This document shows, in pieces, positions 1 to 5,364 of a stretch of DNA of 5,431 nt. This DNA is from CAZAYP01 sp964489425 [NCBI: uncultured Verrucomicrobiota bacterium]. Its GTDB lineage: Bacteria; Verrucomicrobiota; Kiritimatiellia; RZYC01. A program made the translations under genes and the position numbers. Position 1 is the stretch's first letter; each line of letters starts with the position of its first letter. The notes under the pieces are model-generated. The model did no database searches. It was given only the letters and a program-made list of their open reading frames with translations, and was not told where the DNA came from. The stretch lies in NCBI GenBank assembly GCA_964489425.1, contig CAZAYP010000149.1:1-5431 (forward strand), in the 5' to 3' direction.

Positions 1-138
1 CATCCTCTGGTCCACCGCCTTCTTGTCCGCCCAACCTTTCTTGACGCAGCCATGCTCCTGTGGGGGCAATTTTGCCCTAACTGCTTGACCCACGAAACCG
101 GCCGGCCAGGGGGTTGGACCCTGACCGTACCGGCCCAC
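1..138 (-). CDS. Possible 5' part of an unrecognised gene running off the left edge
   Basis: On the minus strand the frame entering at base 3 is open back past the peptidase stop. It has GTG codons at 138 and 93 but no ATG. The last 19 codons before the edge encode a natural-looking stretch (EHGCVKKGWADKKAVDQRM) with G or C at most third positions, which is why this frame is favoured. Neither GTG has a convincing ribosome binding site. A rival start is the ATG at 53 in another frame (MAASRKVGRTRRRWTRG), preceded by AGGAG with only one base of spacing, which is too close to be typical. No family is recognised. The large terminase subunit would be expected somewhere downstream of the small one, but nothing here shows it. 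The existence, frame and start of this gene are all uncertain. Confidence 0.3.
   Translation of the reverse strand, partial: MGRYGQGPTPWPAGFVGQAVRAKLPPQEHGCVKKGWADKKAVDQRM
64..77. repeat. Short operator-like inverted repeat
   Basis: GGGCAA and TTGCCC are separated by two T residues (plus strand), giving a compact 6-bp dyad of the kind bound by small repressors. It lies in the poorly resolved stretch downstream of the peptidase gene. A match of this size can arise by chance, and no partner protein is visible. Confidence 0.25.
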
Positions 139-177
139 CCCGGCCGCAAACAACAAGGAGTTAAAAAAGCGGCCGGG
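139..177. repeat. GC-rich inverted repeat just after the peptidase stop codon
   Basis: CCCGGCCGC (139-147) and GCGGCCGGG (169-177) are perfect 9-bp inverted arms around a 21-base A-rich spacer (plus strand). In the transcript of the minus-strand genes the structure begins 2 bases after the peptidase stop (182-180). The run of six U residues lies inside the loop rather than after the stem, so it is not a textbook intrinsic terminator. It could still slow transcription or protect the 3' end of the mRNA. The loop also holds AAACAACAAGGAG on the plus strand, a string that recurs on the minus strand as the ribosome-binding region of the 256-aa gene. Confidence 0.4.
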
Positions 178-179
178 TG

Positions 180-662
180 CTACTCCTGCATAACTTCAAT
201 CACGTCCTCGCGGGTCATGGCGCCCGCATAGTACAACTCTACGGCCACGCGGAGAATTTTATCGAGGTGGACCTCCACCAGTTCCGCGGCCCGCTGGCGG
301 ATCCGTTGCTCCGCTTCGGGACTGCCGGCCTGCTTCGCAATCAATTCGCCATCCGATAACCCCGTCCCGTCCGGCGGCCACTGGTCTTGTTCCAGCAACC
401 TGGGGCTCCACCCGACAAACCCCAGGGGGTCCAAGTCCGCCGTGCGGTCCGCGGCGGCAGCGCCAGCGGCAGCGAACACGGCAACAGTCTCCTCGTCAGG
501 GCAGGTTCGCGGCCGACACAGCCCACGGTTCCGCGTCAGCCAAATCGCGCCGTCCGACACCCCCAACACGATGCCCACCACGCTATGGCCAGCCTCGTGC
601 AAGCAAGTGCGAAAAACCGGCTTGATCAGGGCCGCAAAGGCCGGTTCGCGCTCCGGGGTCAT
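180..662 (-). CDS. Stand-alone M41-like (FtsH peptidase-type) zinc metallopeptidase
   Basis: This 160-aa protein carries HEAGH at residues 22-26, the zinc-binding HExxH motif in the form typical of the M41 peptidase domain of FtsH. His22 and His26 would bind zinc and Glu23 would be catalytic. An Ala/Gly-rich helix with AAAGAAAADR (64-73) resembles the following conserved segment of M41 proteins. Asp104 in GLSDGELIAKQA is a reasonable third zinc ligand by analogy with the FtsH aspartate. There is no AAA+ ATPase domain and no membrane segment, so it would be a small soluble peptidase rather than an FtsH. Its ATG overlaps the TGA of the 106-aa gene (ATGA), implying translational coupling; no clear Shine-Dalgarno is seen. 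The substrate is unknown; a structural-protein processing or host-directed role is speculation. The metallopeptidase call is fairly firm, the M41 assignment likely. Confidence 0.8.
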   Translation of the reverse strand: MTPEREPAFAALIKPVFRTCLHEAGHSVVGIVLGVSDGAIWLTRNRGLCRPRTCPDEETVAVFAAAGAAAADRTADLDPLGFVGWSPRLLEQDQWPPDGTGLSDGELIAKQAGSPEAEQRIRQRAAELVEVHLDKILRVAVELYYAGAMTREDVIEVMQE

Positions 663-979
663 CGGTGCGCCAGGTCCAAGCCACGGCCGCCGGTGTAGCC
701 GGACCGGCCGATCACCCGCGTCGTATAGCCCTTGAAATTTGACTTGTATCGCTGGCCGCGGTCGATGACATCACGCCCGGCGCGGTCGGCAACCACTTGG
801 GCAGCGTGTTCACGGACCTTGTCGATGTCGGCCTGCGGAATGGGTTTGCCATCGCTCAGGGTGGACCATTCCAGATGGCCATCGCGTTGGAAAAACTCAA
901 TCGTCGCGTTGCCGACTTGGTACGTTTGCCGGGCGTTGGGGTTACAGTAACCCGAAGGTTTTATGCTCGTGGTGTTCAT
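659..979 (-). CDS. Hypothetical protein, 106 aa, phage packaging region
   Basis: No family is recognised. The protein starts at an ATG preceded by ACAGGAG eight bases upstream, a strong ribosome binding site that fixes the start. Residues 20-48 (TYQVGNATIEFFQRDGHLEWSTL in part) look like alternating beta strands, residues 50-72 like a helix, and the C-terminal tail from about 75 is basic and glycine-rich (RSGYTGGRG at 92-100), possibly disordered or nucleic-acid binding. It lies 47 bases after the 43-aa gene and overlaps the metallopeptidase gene by four bases, so the two are probably made together; a partner or substrate relation is possible but not shown. Confidence 0.7.
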   Translation of the reverse strand: MNTTSIKPSGYCNPNARQTYQVGNATIEFFQRDGHLEWSTLSDGKPIPQADIDKVREHAAQVVADRAGRDVIDRGQRYKSNFKGYTTRVIGRSGYTGGRGLDLAHR

Positions 980-1026
980 TTATTCATCTCCTGTTTTTGT
1001 TGGCGGGCCACGATGGCGCCGCCGGG

Positions 1027-1158
1027 TTATTGCTTGGGTTTAAGGGCGGCCCGGCCGGCGGCACGGGTCTTGCGGGCTTCGGTGGGCTTGACCACAAACA
1101 CGTCGTGCCAGATCATCTGCTCATGGCGTGGTCCCTTGGCTCTTTTCTTGGGCTTCAT
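1027..1158 (-). CDS. Small basic protein, 43 aa, coupled to the terminase small subunit
   Basis: The start chosen is the ATG at 1158, which overlaps the terminase stop as ATGA and has GAAGAGG five bases upstream. A longer in-frame extension to 1239 is possible but would lie inside the terminase gene and lacks this signal. The product begins MKPKKRAKGPRHEQ and ends RAALKPKQ, with a short hydrophobic middle (MIWHDVFVV, residues 15-23). Lysine and arginine dominate, so nucleic-acid binding is plausible. No family is recognised. The overlap and the ribosome binding site are the main evidence that this is a gene. Confidence 0.6.
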   Translation of the reverse strand: MKPKKRAKGPRHEQMIWHDVFVVKPTEARKTRAAGRAALKPKQ

Positions 1159-1664
1159 TTTTTCCTCTTCTTTTGCATGGGACACTTGGAACATGGAGCT
1201 TCGATCTTCACAACCTGATCGCTGATCGCCCGCAGGCAATCGCGGACCTCGCGTTCAAGATGGTCGTAAATATCCGGCGCTTGCATCCCGGCCAACCGTG
1301 GGGCGCATCCATGCGGCAGAGAGAGGAACGCGCTCCGGGTCACCGCGGCCATATCCAGGATGGTCCGCTCGTGCTCATCCTTGGCTACCCAGCGCGAATC
1401 TTCCGCTTTGACCTTGCTTTGCAGTAACGCGATCTCCGCCCTGAGCTTTGCGCGGCGCAGATCCGTCAACGTCTCGGTCGCGGCGTTGTTGTCCAGGGCG
1501 CGGCCCTGCTCAACGTATCCCCGGACGGCCGCCAGGTCATACAGCAGGGTGCGGCCACGCCGCCCCCGAGGTGCTGGTGCACCTTCCCGGCCCAAGACCT
1601 CCGCTATGCGCCGGCCGGATACCTTCAGCGCCTTGGTCAACTCGACTCTGGTATATAGCTTCAT
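1155..1664 (-). CDS. Phage terminase small subunit, Nu1-like DNA-packaging protein
   Basis: At 169 aa this is close in size to lambda Nu1 and its relatives. Small terminase subunits bind the phage packaging site and load the large ATPase/nuclease subunit. Residues 1-50 form a winged helix-turn-helix-like region (YTRVELTKALKVSGRRIAEV, then a basic loop and LYDLAAVRGYV). Residues 64-100 are a long charged helix (LRRAKLRAEIALLQSKVKAE) as in this family. SLPHGCAPRLAG (115-126) matches the conserved segment usually seen as LSIPxRLAPxLAG, followed by a last helix (131-148). Unusually the C-terminus carries CSKC (158-161) and the basic tail KKRKK; a CxxC pair may bind metal or be incidental. The start at ATG 1664 has only a weak AAAGGG upstream. 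The gene opens the packaging block and is coupled downstream by ATGA. Confidence 0.8.
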   Translation of the reverse strand: MKLYTRVELTKALKVSGRRIAEVLGREGAPAPRGRRGRTLLYDLAAVRGYVEQGRALDNNAATETLTDLRRAKLRAEIALLQSKVKAEDSRWVAKDEHERTILDMAAVTRSAFLSLPHGCAPRLAGMQAPDIYDHLEREVRDCLRAISDQVVKIEAPCSKCPMQKKRKK

Positions 1665-1827
1665 TGTGAACCCTTTTCAGTTTTTGACACGCGAGAGGTA
1701 AGTGGACCGCGAACCCGCACGCAGATTCGTGAGGTTGGGTAGTACCTATTGACTTGGGCAGGGTCCGCATCGGGTCGGACGATGCAAACCCCGCCTAGGG
1801 GCACGCAATCGCGTTGGCGGGCCATCC
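1665..1827. other. Non-coding gap between replication and packaging genes
   Basis: This 163-base stretch is the longest gap between confident genes. Reading frames that cross it appear to be shadows of the terminase gene. It holds the dyad at 1767-1785 and, just after the 256-aa gene on the minus strand, a weak stem CCCC-TAGGC-GGGG followed by TTTGC (about 1789-1803), too short to call a terminator. A promoter for the packaging genes would be expected here, but no convincing -35/-10 pair is seen on the minus strand. Confidence 0.5.
1767..1785. repeat. Inverted repeat in the gap upstream of the terminase gene
   Basis: GCATCG (1767-1772) and CGATGC (1780-1785) flank a 7-base spacer (GGTCGGA). 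It is a perfect 6-bp dyad about 100 bases upstream of the terminase start, where an operator or a short RNA hairpin could sit. Its function is not determinable from sequence. Confidence 0.35.
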
Positions 1828-2598
1828 TCACGCGACCAACGCCTCCGGCATCACGGCCGACTTGCGCTCCTCGTACACGCGGCGCAGGCTGACCGGCAGG
1901 TCGCGAGGATCGCAGGGCTCGGCCGCCAGGACCAACGCGCCGGTCCAGACGTGCGGCCTATCGCCATCGGGCAGCAGCGCGTACACGCAAGGTTCGCCGT
2001 GCGGGTCCTGGGCGGCAGCCATGCCGCGTTCGCGCAACGTGGCCATCAGCATTTGCGTGGGCGTGACCCCATCGTCGCCGCCGCGGCCGCTCTGCGTGGC
2101 CAACCGCCAACCCTTAACCGGCCCGTGGTCGTGGCGCCAGGTCTGGGCCTGCCGGTCACGGTGCCCCAGCCAGCGCATCGCGGCCATCTCTGCATCCTGG
2201 CGGGCCTGCTCGGCCAGCCGCAGATCGGTTTGCGCTTGGCGAACATCAAGCACGCGGGCGATCAGATCGCCGTGGTCGTCACCAAACAGGTCTTGCAGCT
2301 TGAGGCGGGTTTCCCCGCATACCAGTGCCAAACGATCCCGCGCATCATGGTGCCGTTCCTTCAACGTGGCGATCATGCCGGCGGCCTGCTGGCTGGCGTC
2401 CAGGGCCTCGCGCTCCGCCATGACGCGGGACTGCCGGGTCAGGGCGTCAACCGTTGCCTCCAACTCCTTGCGGCGGTCGCGGCTCGCGTGTGGGCAGGTT
2501 TCGTCCAACCTCCAGGCGGCCAGGGCGGCACGGGCGGCGGTCAGGTCGGCTTGCAGGCTGGCCAGGTTGGGGGTCTCGGGTTCTTTATGCTTCTTCAT
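1828..2598 (-). CDS. Coiled-coil hypothetical protein, 256 aa
   Basis: No family is recognised. The start at ATG 2598 is chosen because AAGGAG lies seven bases upstream; an upstream in-frame ATG at 2676 would overlap the previous gene and lacks such a site. Residues 12-33, 42-100 and 112-145 are rich in Ala, Leu, Glu, Arg and Gln with few helix breakers and look like long alpha helices or coiled coil (for example LQADLTAARAALAAWRL and LDVRQAQTDLRLAEQARQ). Residues 175-245 look like a small globular domain with beta strands (EPCVYALLPDGD, HVWTGALVLAAE). One or two Cys-containing sites are scattered and show no zinc-finger pattern. It is the last gene before the non-coding gap, so it probably belongs to the replication operon. 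A structural or DNA-associated role is possible but unsupported. Confidence 0.75.
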   Translation of the reverse strand: MKKHKEPETPNLASLQADLTAARAALAAWRLDETCPHASRDRRKELEATVDALTRQSRVMAEREALDASQQAAGMIATLKERHHDARDRLALVCGETRLKLQDLFGDDHGDLIARVLDVRQAQTDLRLAEQARQDAEMAAMRWLGHRDRQAQTWRHDHGPVKGWRLATQSGRGGDDGVTPTQMLMATLRERGMAAAQDPHGEPCVYALLPDGDRPHVWTGALVLAAEPCDPRDLPVSLRRVYEERKSAVMPEALVA

Positions 2599-2602
2599 CG
2601 GT

Positions 2603-2613
2603 CTGCTCCTTGT
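2603..2613 (-). promoter_or_regulatory. Strong ribosome binding site fixing the start of the 256-aa gene
   Basis: The minus strand reads ACAAGGAGCAGACCG before ATG 2598, an ideal AAGGAG at good spacing. It decides between this start and the longer frame beginning at 2676. Confidence 0.7.
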
Positions 2614-2660
2614 TGTTTCGTGTTCGCCCGCCGTCGGCGTTGTGCCAGTGGCGGAAATTG

Positions 2661-2840
2661 TCAATCCGCGGCCCACTCGGCCCGTCGGATCCGGGCGCGG
2701 ATCACTTCCAAGTCGCCTACGATGGGGGCCAGGTCCAGGTGTTGGTTTTGGTCTGCGCCATAGTCGAGAGCTTGCCTCAAAAGATGTTGGGCTTGCTCAA
2801 TGCGGATACCCGCCTCAGCTATCGTCATGGTGATTCTCAT
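2661..2840 (-). CDS. Small helical protein, 59 aa, coupled to the primase
   Basis: The ATG at 2840 overlaps the primase stop as ATGA and has GGGGAGG seven bases upstream, inside the last primase codons; this argues for translational coupling and against the longer frame that starts at 2972 within the primase gene. The product begins MRITMTIAEAGIRIEQAQ and is predicted mostly helical, with two amphipathic helices (about residues 7-29 and 37-56) that could form a helical hairpin. It is acidic to neutral with no motif recognised. Its position right after the primase suggests an accessory replication role, which is inference only. Confidence 0.65.
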   Translation of the reverse strand: MRITMTIAEAGIRIEQAQHLLRQALDYGADQNQHLDLAPIVGDLEVIRARIRRAEWAAD

Positions 2841-3910
2841 CGGACAACCTCCCCATGGGGATTCAGGTAAAGCAACCGTTGCAGCCCTTTGCCCTCGCGG
2901 ACGTGTCCGGCCAGCCTCGACAGCCTCGACGGGTTCCTGCACGCGCCATCGGCGCCCAGGGGGACCAGCCATTGATCGAACAGGTCATGCTTGATCTTGG
3001 TTTCCCACTGTTCGCGGTTCTGGCAGCCGGTCGCAATCCAGCCATGGATCGACTTGCCGCCGGATGTGGTGACCAGGGCCACCGGCACCACGCGGATCAC
3101 GCTATGCCAAAACGCGACCTGCTGCTCCATCGGCCAAGCCGGCCAGTCCGGCCATTGCAATTTTTTGCGCTTCGGATCTGCGGCCAACCACACCGCCAAC
3201 GCGGTCCGCTGGTCGTTGGTGAACAGCGCCTCGGGCTGTCGGTCAAACTCGACCGTGGCATACTTGAATGCGGCCACCGAATTGTCGCAACGATAGGACA
3301 GCTTGCCGGCCTCGGTGAGATGTTGCTGGCCCGTCATCGGGTTCGGGATGATATGCGGCCAGGGCACGGTGCCGGTCTTGTGGGTCATGGCCAGCCAATC
3401 GGCCACGGGCGCCACACAGCCAGCGCCCGAGGAATACTTGGTGCCGCAAAACAGGATGTCCGCCGGGGCATACAGGCTTTCCAGCACGGCCACGGTATCC
3501 GCGGAACCGGAGACCCAGTTCAGCCGGACCGGGGATGCTTCCCACAAATCCGCCTCGCCAGCGCCAGCCGACCGGTCCAACAGCTTTTGCATGTAGCCGG
3601 CCACGTCAACCTGCGGCCTGGGGTCCGGTGCCGGGTGCCGGGGCCGCTTGCCGGTGCCGCCCGTGCGTTGGCCGGTTCCTGCTGACCGCCGGGCCGTGGC
3701 AATGGCGTCTTGGATTTCGCGGGCAGGTACAGGCCGGGTGCCGCGTGGGATGTTGTCGCGGATGTCCGCCGTAACCTGCCCGTCATCCAGACCGGCCAGC
3801 ACGCCCAGGTTGGCAACGCCCAGCAGCGCGACGTGGCAGCCGTTACCGCCGGGGGCAGGGATGGCGGCCAGGGCGGCGCGGTACTTCGTCAGGGGGCGGG
3901 TTAAAATCAT
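2837..3910 (-). CDS. AEP-like replication primase
   Basis: This 357-aa protein would make primers for phage DNA replication with the helicase encoded just upstream. The start at ATG 3910 is set by GGAGGG six bases before it; a longer frame to 3982 would run through the hairpin repeat. Residues 22-75 (CHVALLGVANLGVLAGL, then VPAREIQDAI) look like a small helical N-terminal domain. Residues 76-102 are a Gly/Arg/Pro-rich linker. The catalytic region shows ATVEFDRQP (218-226; candidate metal ligands Glu221 and Asp223), VTTSGGKSIHGWI (280-292; His289 in an sxH-type motif) and CRNPSRLSRLAG (324-335), an order seen in AEP-type plasmid and phage primases. A Trp/Lys-rich stretch of about 35 residues (230-262) separates the first two motifs and may be an insertion. 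No C-terminal helicase domain is present. The primase role is likely; the exact family is not certain. Confidence 0.75.
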   Translation of the reverse strand: MILTRPLTKYRAALAAIPAPGGNGCHVALLGVANLGVLAGLDDGQVTADIRDNIPRGTRPVPAREIQDAIATARRSAGTGQRTGGTGKRPRHPAPDPRPQVDVAGYMQKLLDRSAGAGEADLWEASPVRLNWVSGSADTVAVLESLYAPADILFCGTKYSSGAGCVAPVADWLAMTHKTGTVPWPHIIPNPMTGQQHLTEAGKLSYRCDNSVAAFKYATVEFDRQPEALFTNDQRTALAVWLAADPKRKKLQWPDWPAWPMEQQVAFWHSVIRVVPVALVTTSGGKSIHGWIATGCQNREQWETKIKHDLFDQWLVPLGADGACRNPSRLSRLAGHVREGKGLQRLLYLNPHGEVVR

Positions 3911-3948
3911 GATCCGCCCTCCGCGCTTGGTGGTAGGTGGTAGGTGCC

Positions 3949-3973
3949 ATGCACCCCTATAGGGGGGGTGCAT
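3949..3973. repeat. Hairpin upstream of the primase
   Basis: ATGCACCCC and GGGGTGCAT form a perfect 9-bp stem around TATAGGG (plus strand); the centre CCCCTATAGGGG is itself palindromic, so two pairings compete. It lies about 40 bases upstream of the primase start. It lacks a following U run in the direction of transcription, so a terminator is unlikely. A single-strand initiation hairpin for the primase, or an mRNA control element, is possible. Confidence 0.5.
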
Positions 3974-3984
3974 GTAATGCACCT

Positions 3985-4011
3985 CACCTTTGGTGACCTA
4001 CAGCAAAGGTG
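3985..4011. repeat. Second inverted repeat in the iteron-like cluster
   Basis: CACCTTTG (3985-3992) and CAAAGGTG (4004-4011) are perfect 8-bp inverted arms around an 11-base loop, just after the helicase stop codon (4018-4016). One arm is part of the 16-bp direct repeat, so the same motif is present in both orientations. Confidence 0.5.
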
Positions 4012-4015
4012 CTTT

Positions 4016-5266
4016 TCACCTTGCACCTTGCACCTCACCTTTGGCTTGGGATTCGATTTCGCGTTCAACAGCGGCACGCGGACCGATGATATAAACCGGA
4101 TGACACCCCTTATTGAACCGGCCCCGGCCGATGCCGTCTTGCTCACCCACCAGATTCACCAACTGCACCAAGGCGCGGTCAGCGGTGGTGCCGGTAGCGT
4201 TGGCCAATTCGCGCTTGTAGTTGCCAACGGTCCAGACCTGCCGCATGGCAATCTCCAACGCCGCCGTTAGGTGTTCGCTGTAGTGCTGCTTGGCATCGTC
4301 TGCTTGGTGCAAGGTGCGGTTCACCTCCTCGCGAGCCACCTCGCGCCAGCAGATTCCGCCGTCTGAATGCCCGATAAACTTTGTGGTGGTCCGTTCGCCG
4401 TCGTCGTCCATCCAGCCCAGCCGCTTCCCGCGCTTGGCGGCCCGCAGCTCAAACACGGTATCGCTACCGATGGACCGCAGGGCCAAGACGCACCGCGCCC
4501 AGTTCGCCCATTCAGCGGACCCCGCGCCCAGGTATGCGAAATCCCCGGCTTGCCAATCGCCCTTTTCCGCGCCGCGCAGCGGCTTGTTGGTATGGTGGAC
4601 GATCACGATCCCGGTGTTGTGCTTGAGCAGGACCGGATTGATGACCTGGCGCAGGAACAAGGAAACGTCCGTTGAATCCTTGGCATCGCCGCCCAGGTAA
4701 CTGAAAGCCGGGTCCAGAAACACCAGGTCCGATGGATACTGGGAAAGCAGTTTGCCCAGGGTCGCGCCAACGGCCGGCCCGGTGCTTACTACGTCGCGGC
4801 AGATCAGCACGCGGTCGGCGGCTTGCTGCGCTTCGGCTTTCGCAAACAGGTCAACGGATATCATCGCATCCAAGACCCCGTCGCGCATTTCCACCAAGTC
4901 GCCGTCGTCGTTCTCGGCCTGAACAATCAGGCAACGCAACGGACCCCGCGGCCGGATTCCAAAATGCGGTTTTCCCGCCGACCACGACAGGGCGGCCTGT
5001 AGAGTAAAAGTCGATTTGCCGATTCCGGTAGGACCGACTACCAACAAGCCACCTGTGCGACACAGAAACCGATGCTGTAGCAGTTCGTTGGCGTCATCGT
5101 GCGGGTCAACCGATAGACTTGATAGGGGCCGCACTTCGGGCACAGCGGGGTCGATGCCATCGGTCCGCGGGAAGTACCCCGGCGAAAGTTCGCTGGCGAC
5201 CTCGTACGCTTGAGCCTCGTTTTCGGTAGCGAATTGGCGGACCCCGGCGGGCGTTTTCAGAAACAC
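4016..5266 (-). CDS. RepA-like replicative helicase/ATPase (RecA fold)
   Basis: From the GTG at 5266 the protein has 416 aa. It shows a Walker A motif GPTGIGKST (78-86; Lys84, Ser85), a likely catalytic glutamate in IVQAENDDGD (Glu118), Walker B LVFLDP (182-186; Asp185), and the IVIVHHTNKP segment (220-229) and GSAEWANWARCVLAL (249-263) typical of RepA-like hexameric helicases of plasmids and phages (AAA_25 type). Residues 320-395 look like a C-terminal winged helix (YKRELANATGTTADRALVQLV) that could bind DNA. It should unwind the replication fork and work with the primase 105 bases downstream. The start is doubtful: the same frame is open up to 5407 without ATG, and a CTG at 5368 that overlaps a preceding TGA would give 450 aa. 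The final codons encode part of the repeat cluster. Confidence 0.85.
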   Translation of the reverse strand: MFLKTPAGVRQFATENEAQAYEVASELSPGYFPRTDGIDPAVPEVRPLSSLSVDPHDDANELLQHRFLCRTGGLLVVGPTGIGKSTFTLQAALSWSAGKPHFGIRPRGPLRCLIVQAENDDGDLVEMRDGVLDAMISVDLFAKAEAQQAADRVLICRDVVSTGPAVGATLGKLLSQYPSDLVFLDPAFSYLGGDAKDSTDVSLFLRQVINPVLLKHNTGIVIVHHTNKPLRGAEKGDWQAGDFAYLGAGSAEWANWARCVLALRSIGSDTVFELRAAKRGKRLGWMDDDGERTTTKFIGHSDGGICWREVAREEVNRTLHQADDAKQHYSEHLTAALEIAMRQVWTVGNYKRELANATGTTADRALVQLVNLVGEQDGIGRGRFNKGCHPVYIIGPRAAVEREIESQAKGEVQGAR

Positions 5267-5364
5267 GGGCGCATCACCGGCGGCATCTTGCTCGAACGCG
5301 GCAGCCGGGCCTTGCGTGCCCTTGGCGGTCGGGCCGGGCCGTGTTGCGTCGGCCCATATTTTTC

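Larger units (their letters stand above)
3931..4044. repeat. Iteron-like repeat cluster between helicase and primase genes
   Basis: A perfect 16-bp direct repeat, TGCACCTCACCTTTGG, occurs at 3978-3993 and 4029-4044, 51 bp apart. CACCTTG is tandem at 4017-4023 and 4024-4030. GCACCT occurs at 3979, 4023 and 4030, and its inverse AGGTGC at 3942 and 4007. TGGTAGG is tandem at 3931-3944. The right part overlaps the last codons of the helicase gene; the rest is the intergenic gap. Such short iterated motifs next to replication genes are typical of replication origins or binding sites for an initiator. A regulatory role on primase expression is the main alternative. Confidence 0.6.

Noticed and set aside
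1684-1689. TTGACA on the plus strand, a perfect -35 box
   Set aside because: No -10 hexamer at 16-18 bases and no plus-strand gene downstream.
1537-1770. Minus-strand frame of 77 codons upstream of and overlapping the terminase
   Set aside because: It overlaps the terminase start region in another frame, has no clear ribosome binding site and poor composition.
999-1824. A 12-base string GTTGGCGGGCCA present at 999-1010 and 1813-1824
   Set aside because: One shared 12-mer in a 5.4-kb GC-rich window is about what chance predicts.
148-2616. AAACAACAAGGAG on the plus strand at 148-160 and on the minus strand before the 256-aa gene
   Set aside because: A purine-rich ribosome-binding-like string can recur by chance; the plus-strand copy has no start codon at proper distance.
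1814-2833. Long plus-strand open frame of 339 codons opposite the coiled-coil gene
   Set aside because: Its product is an Arg/Ser/Ala-rich low-quality sequence typical of the antisense of a GC-rich gene; the minus-strand gene has a strong ribosome binding site and regular helical composition.
2855-3685. Plus-strand open frame of 276 codons opposite the primase
   Set aside because: The minus strand carries recognisable primase motifs; the plus-strand frame shows none.
3907-4146. Minus-strand frame of 79 codons spanning the repeat cluster (repeated PKVRC)
   Set aside because: It overlaps the helicase end and its repeated peptide simply translates the 16-bp DNA repeat; no ribosome binding site was seen.
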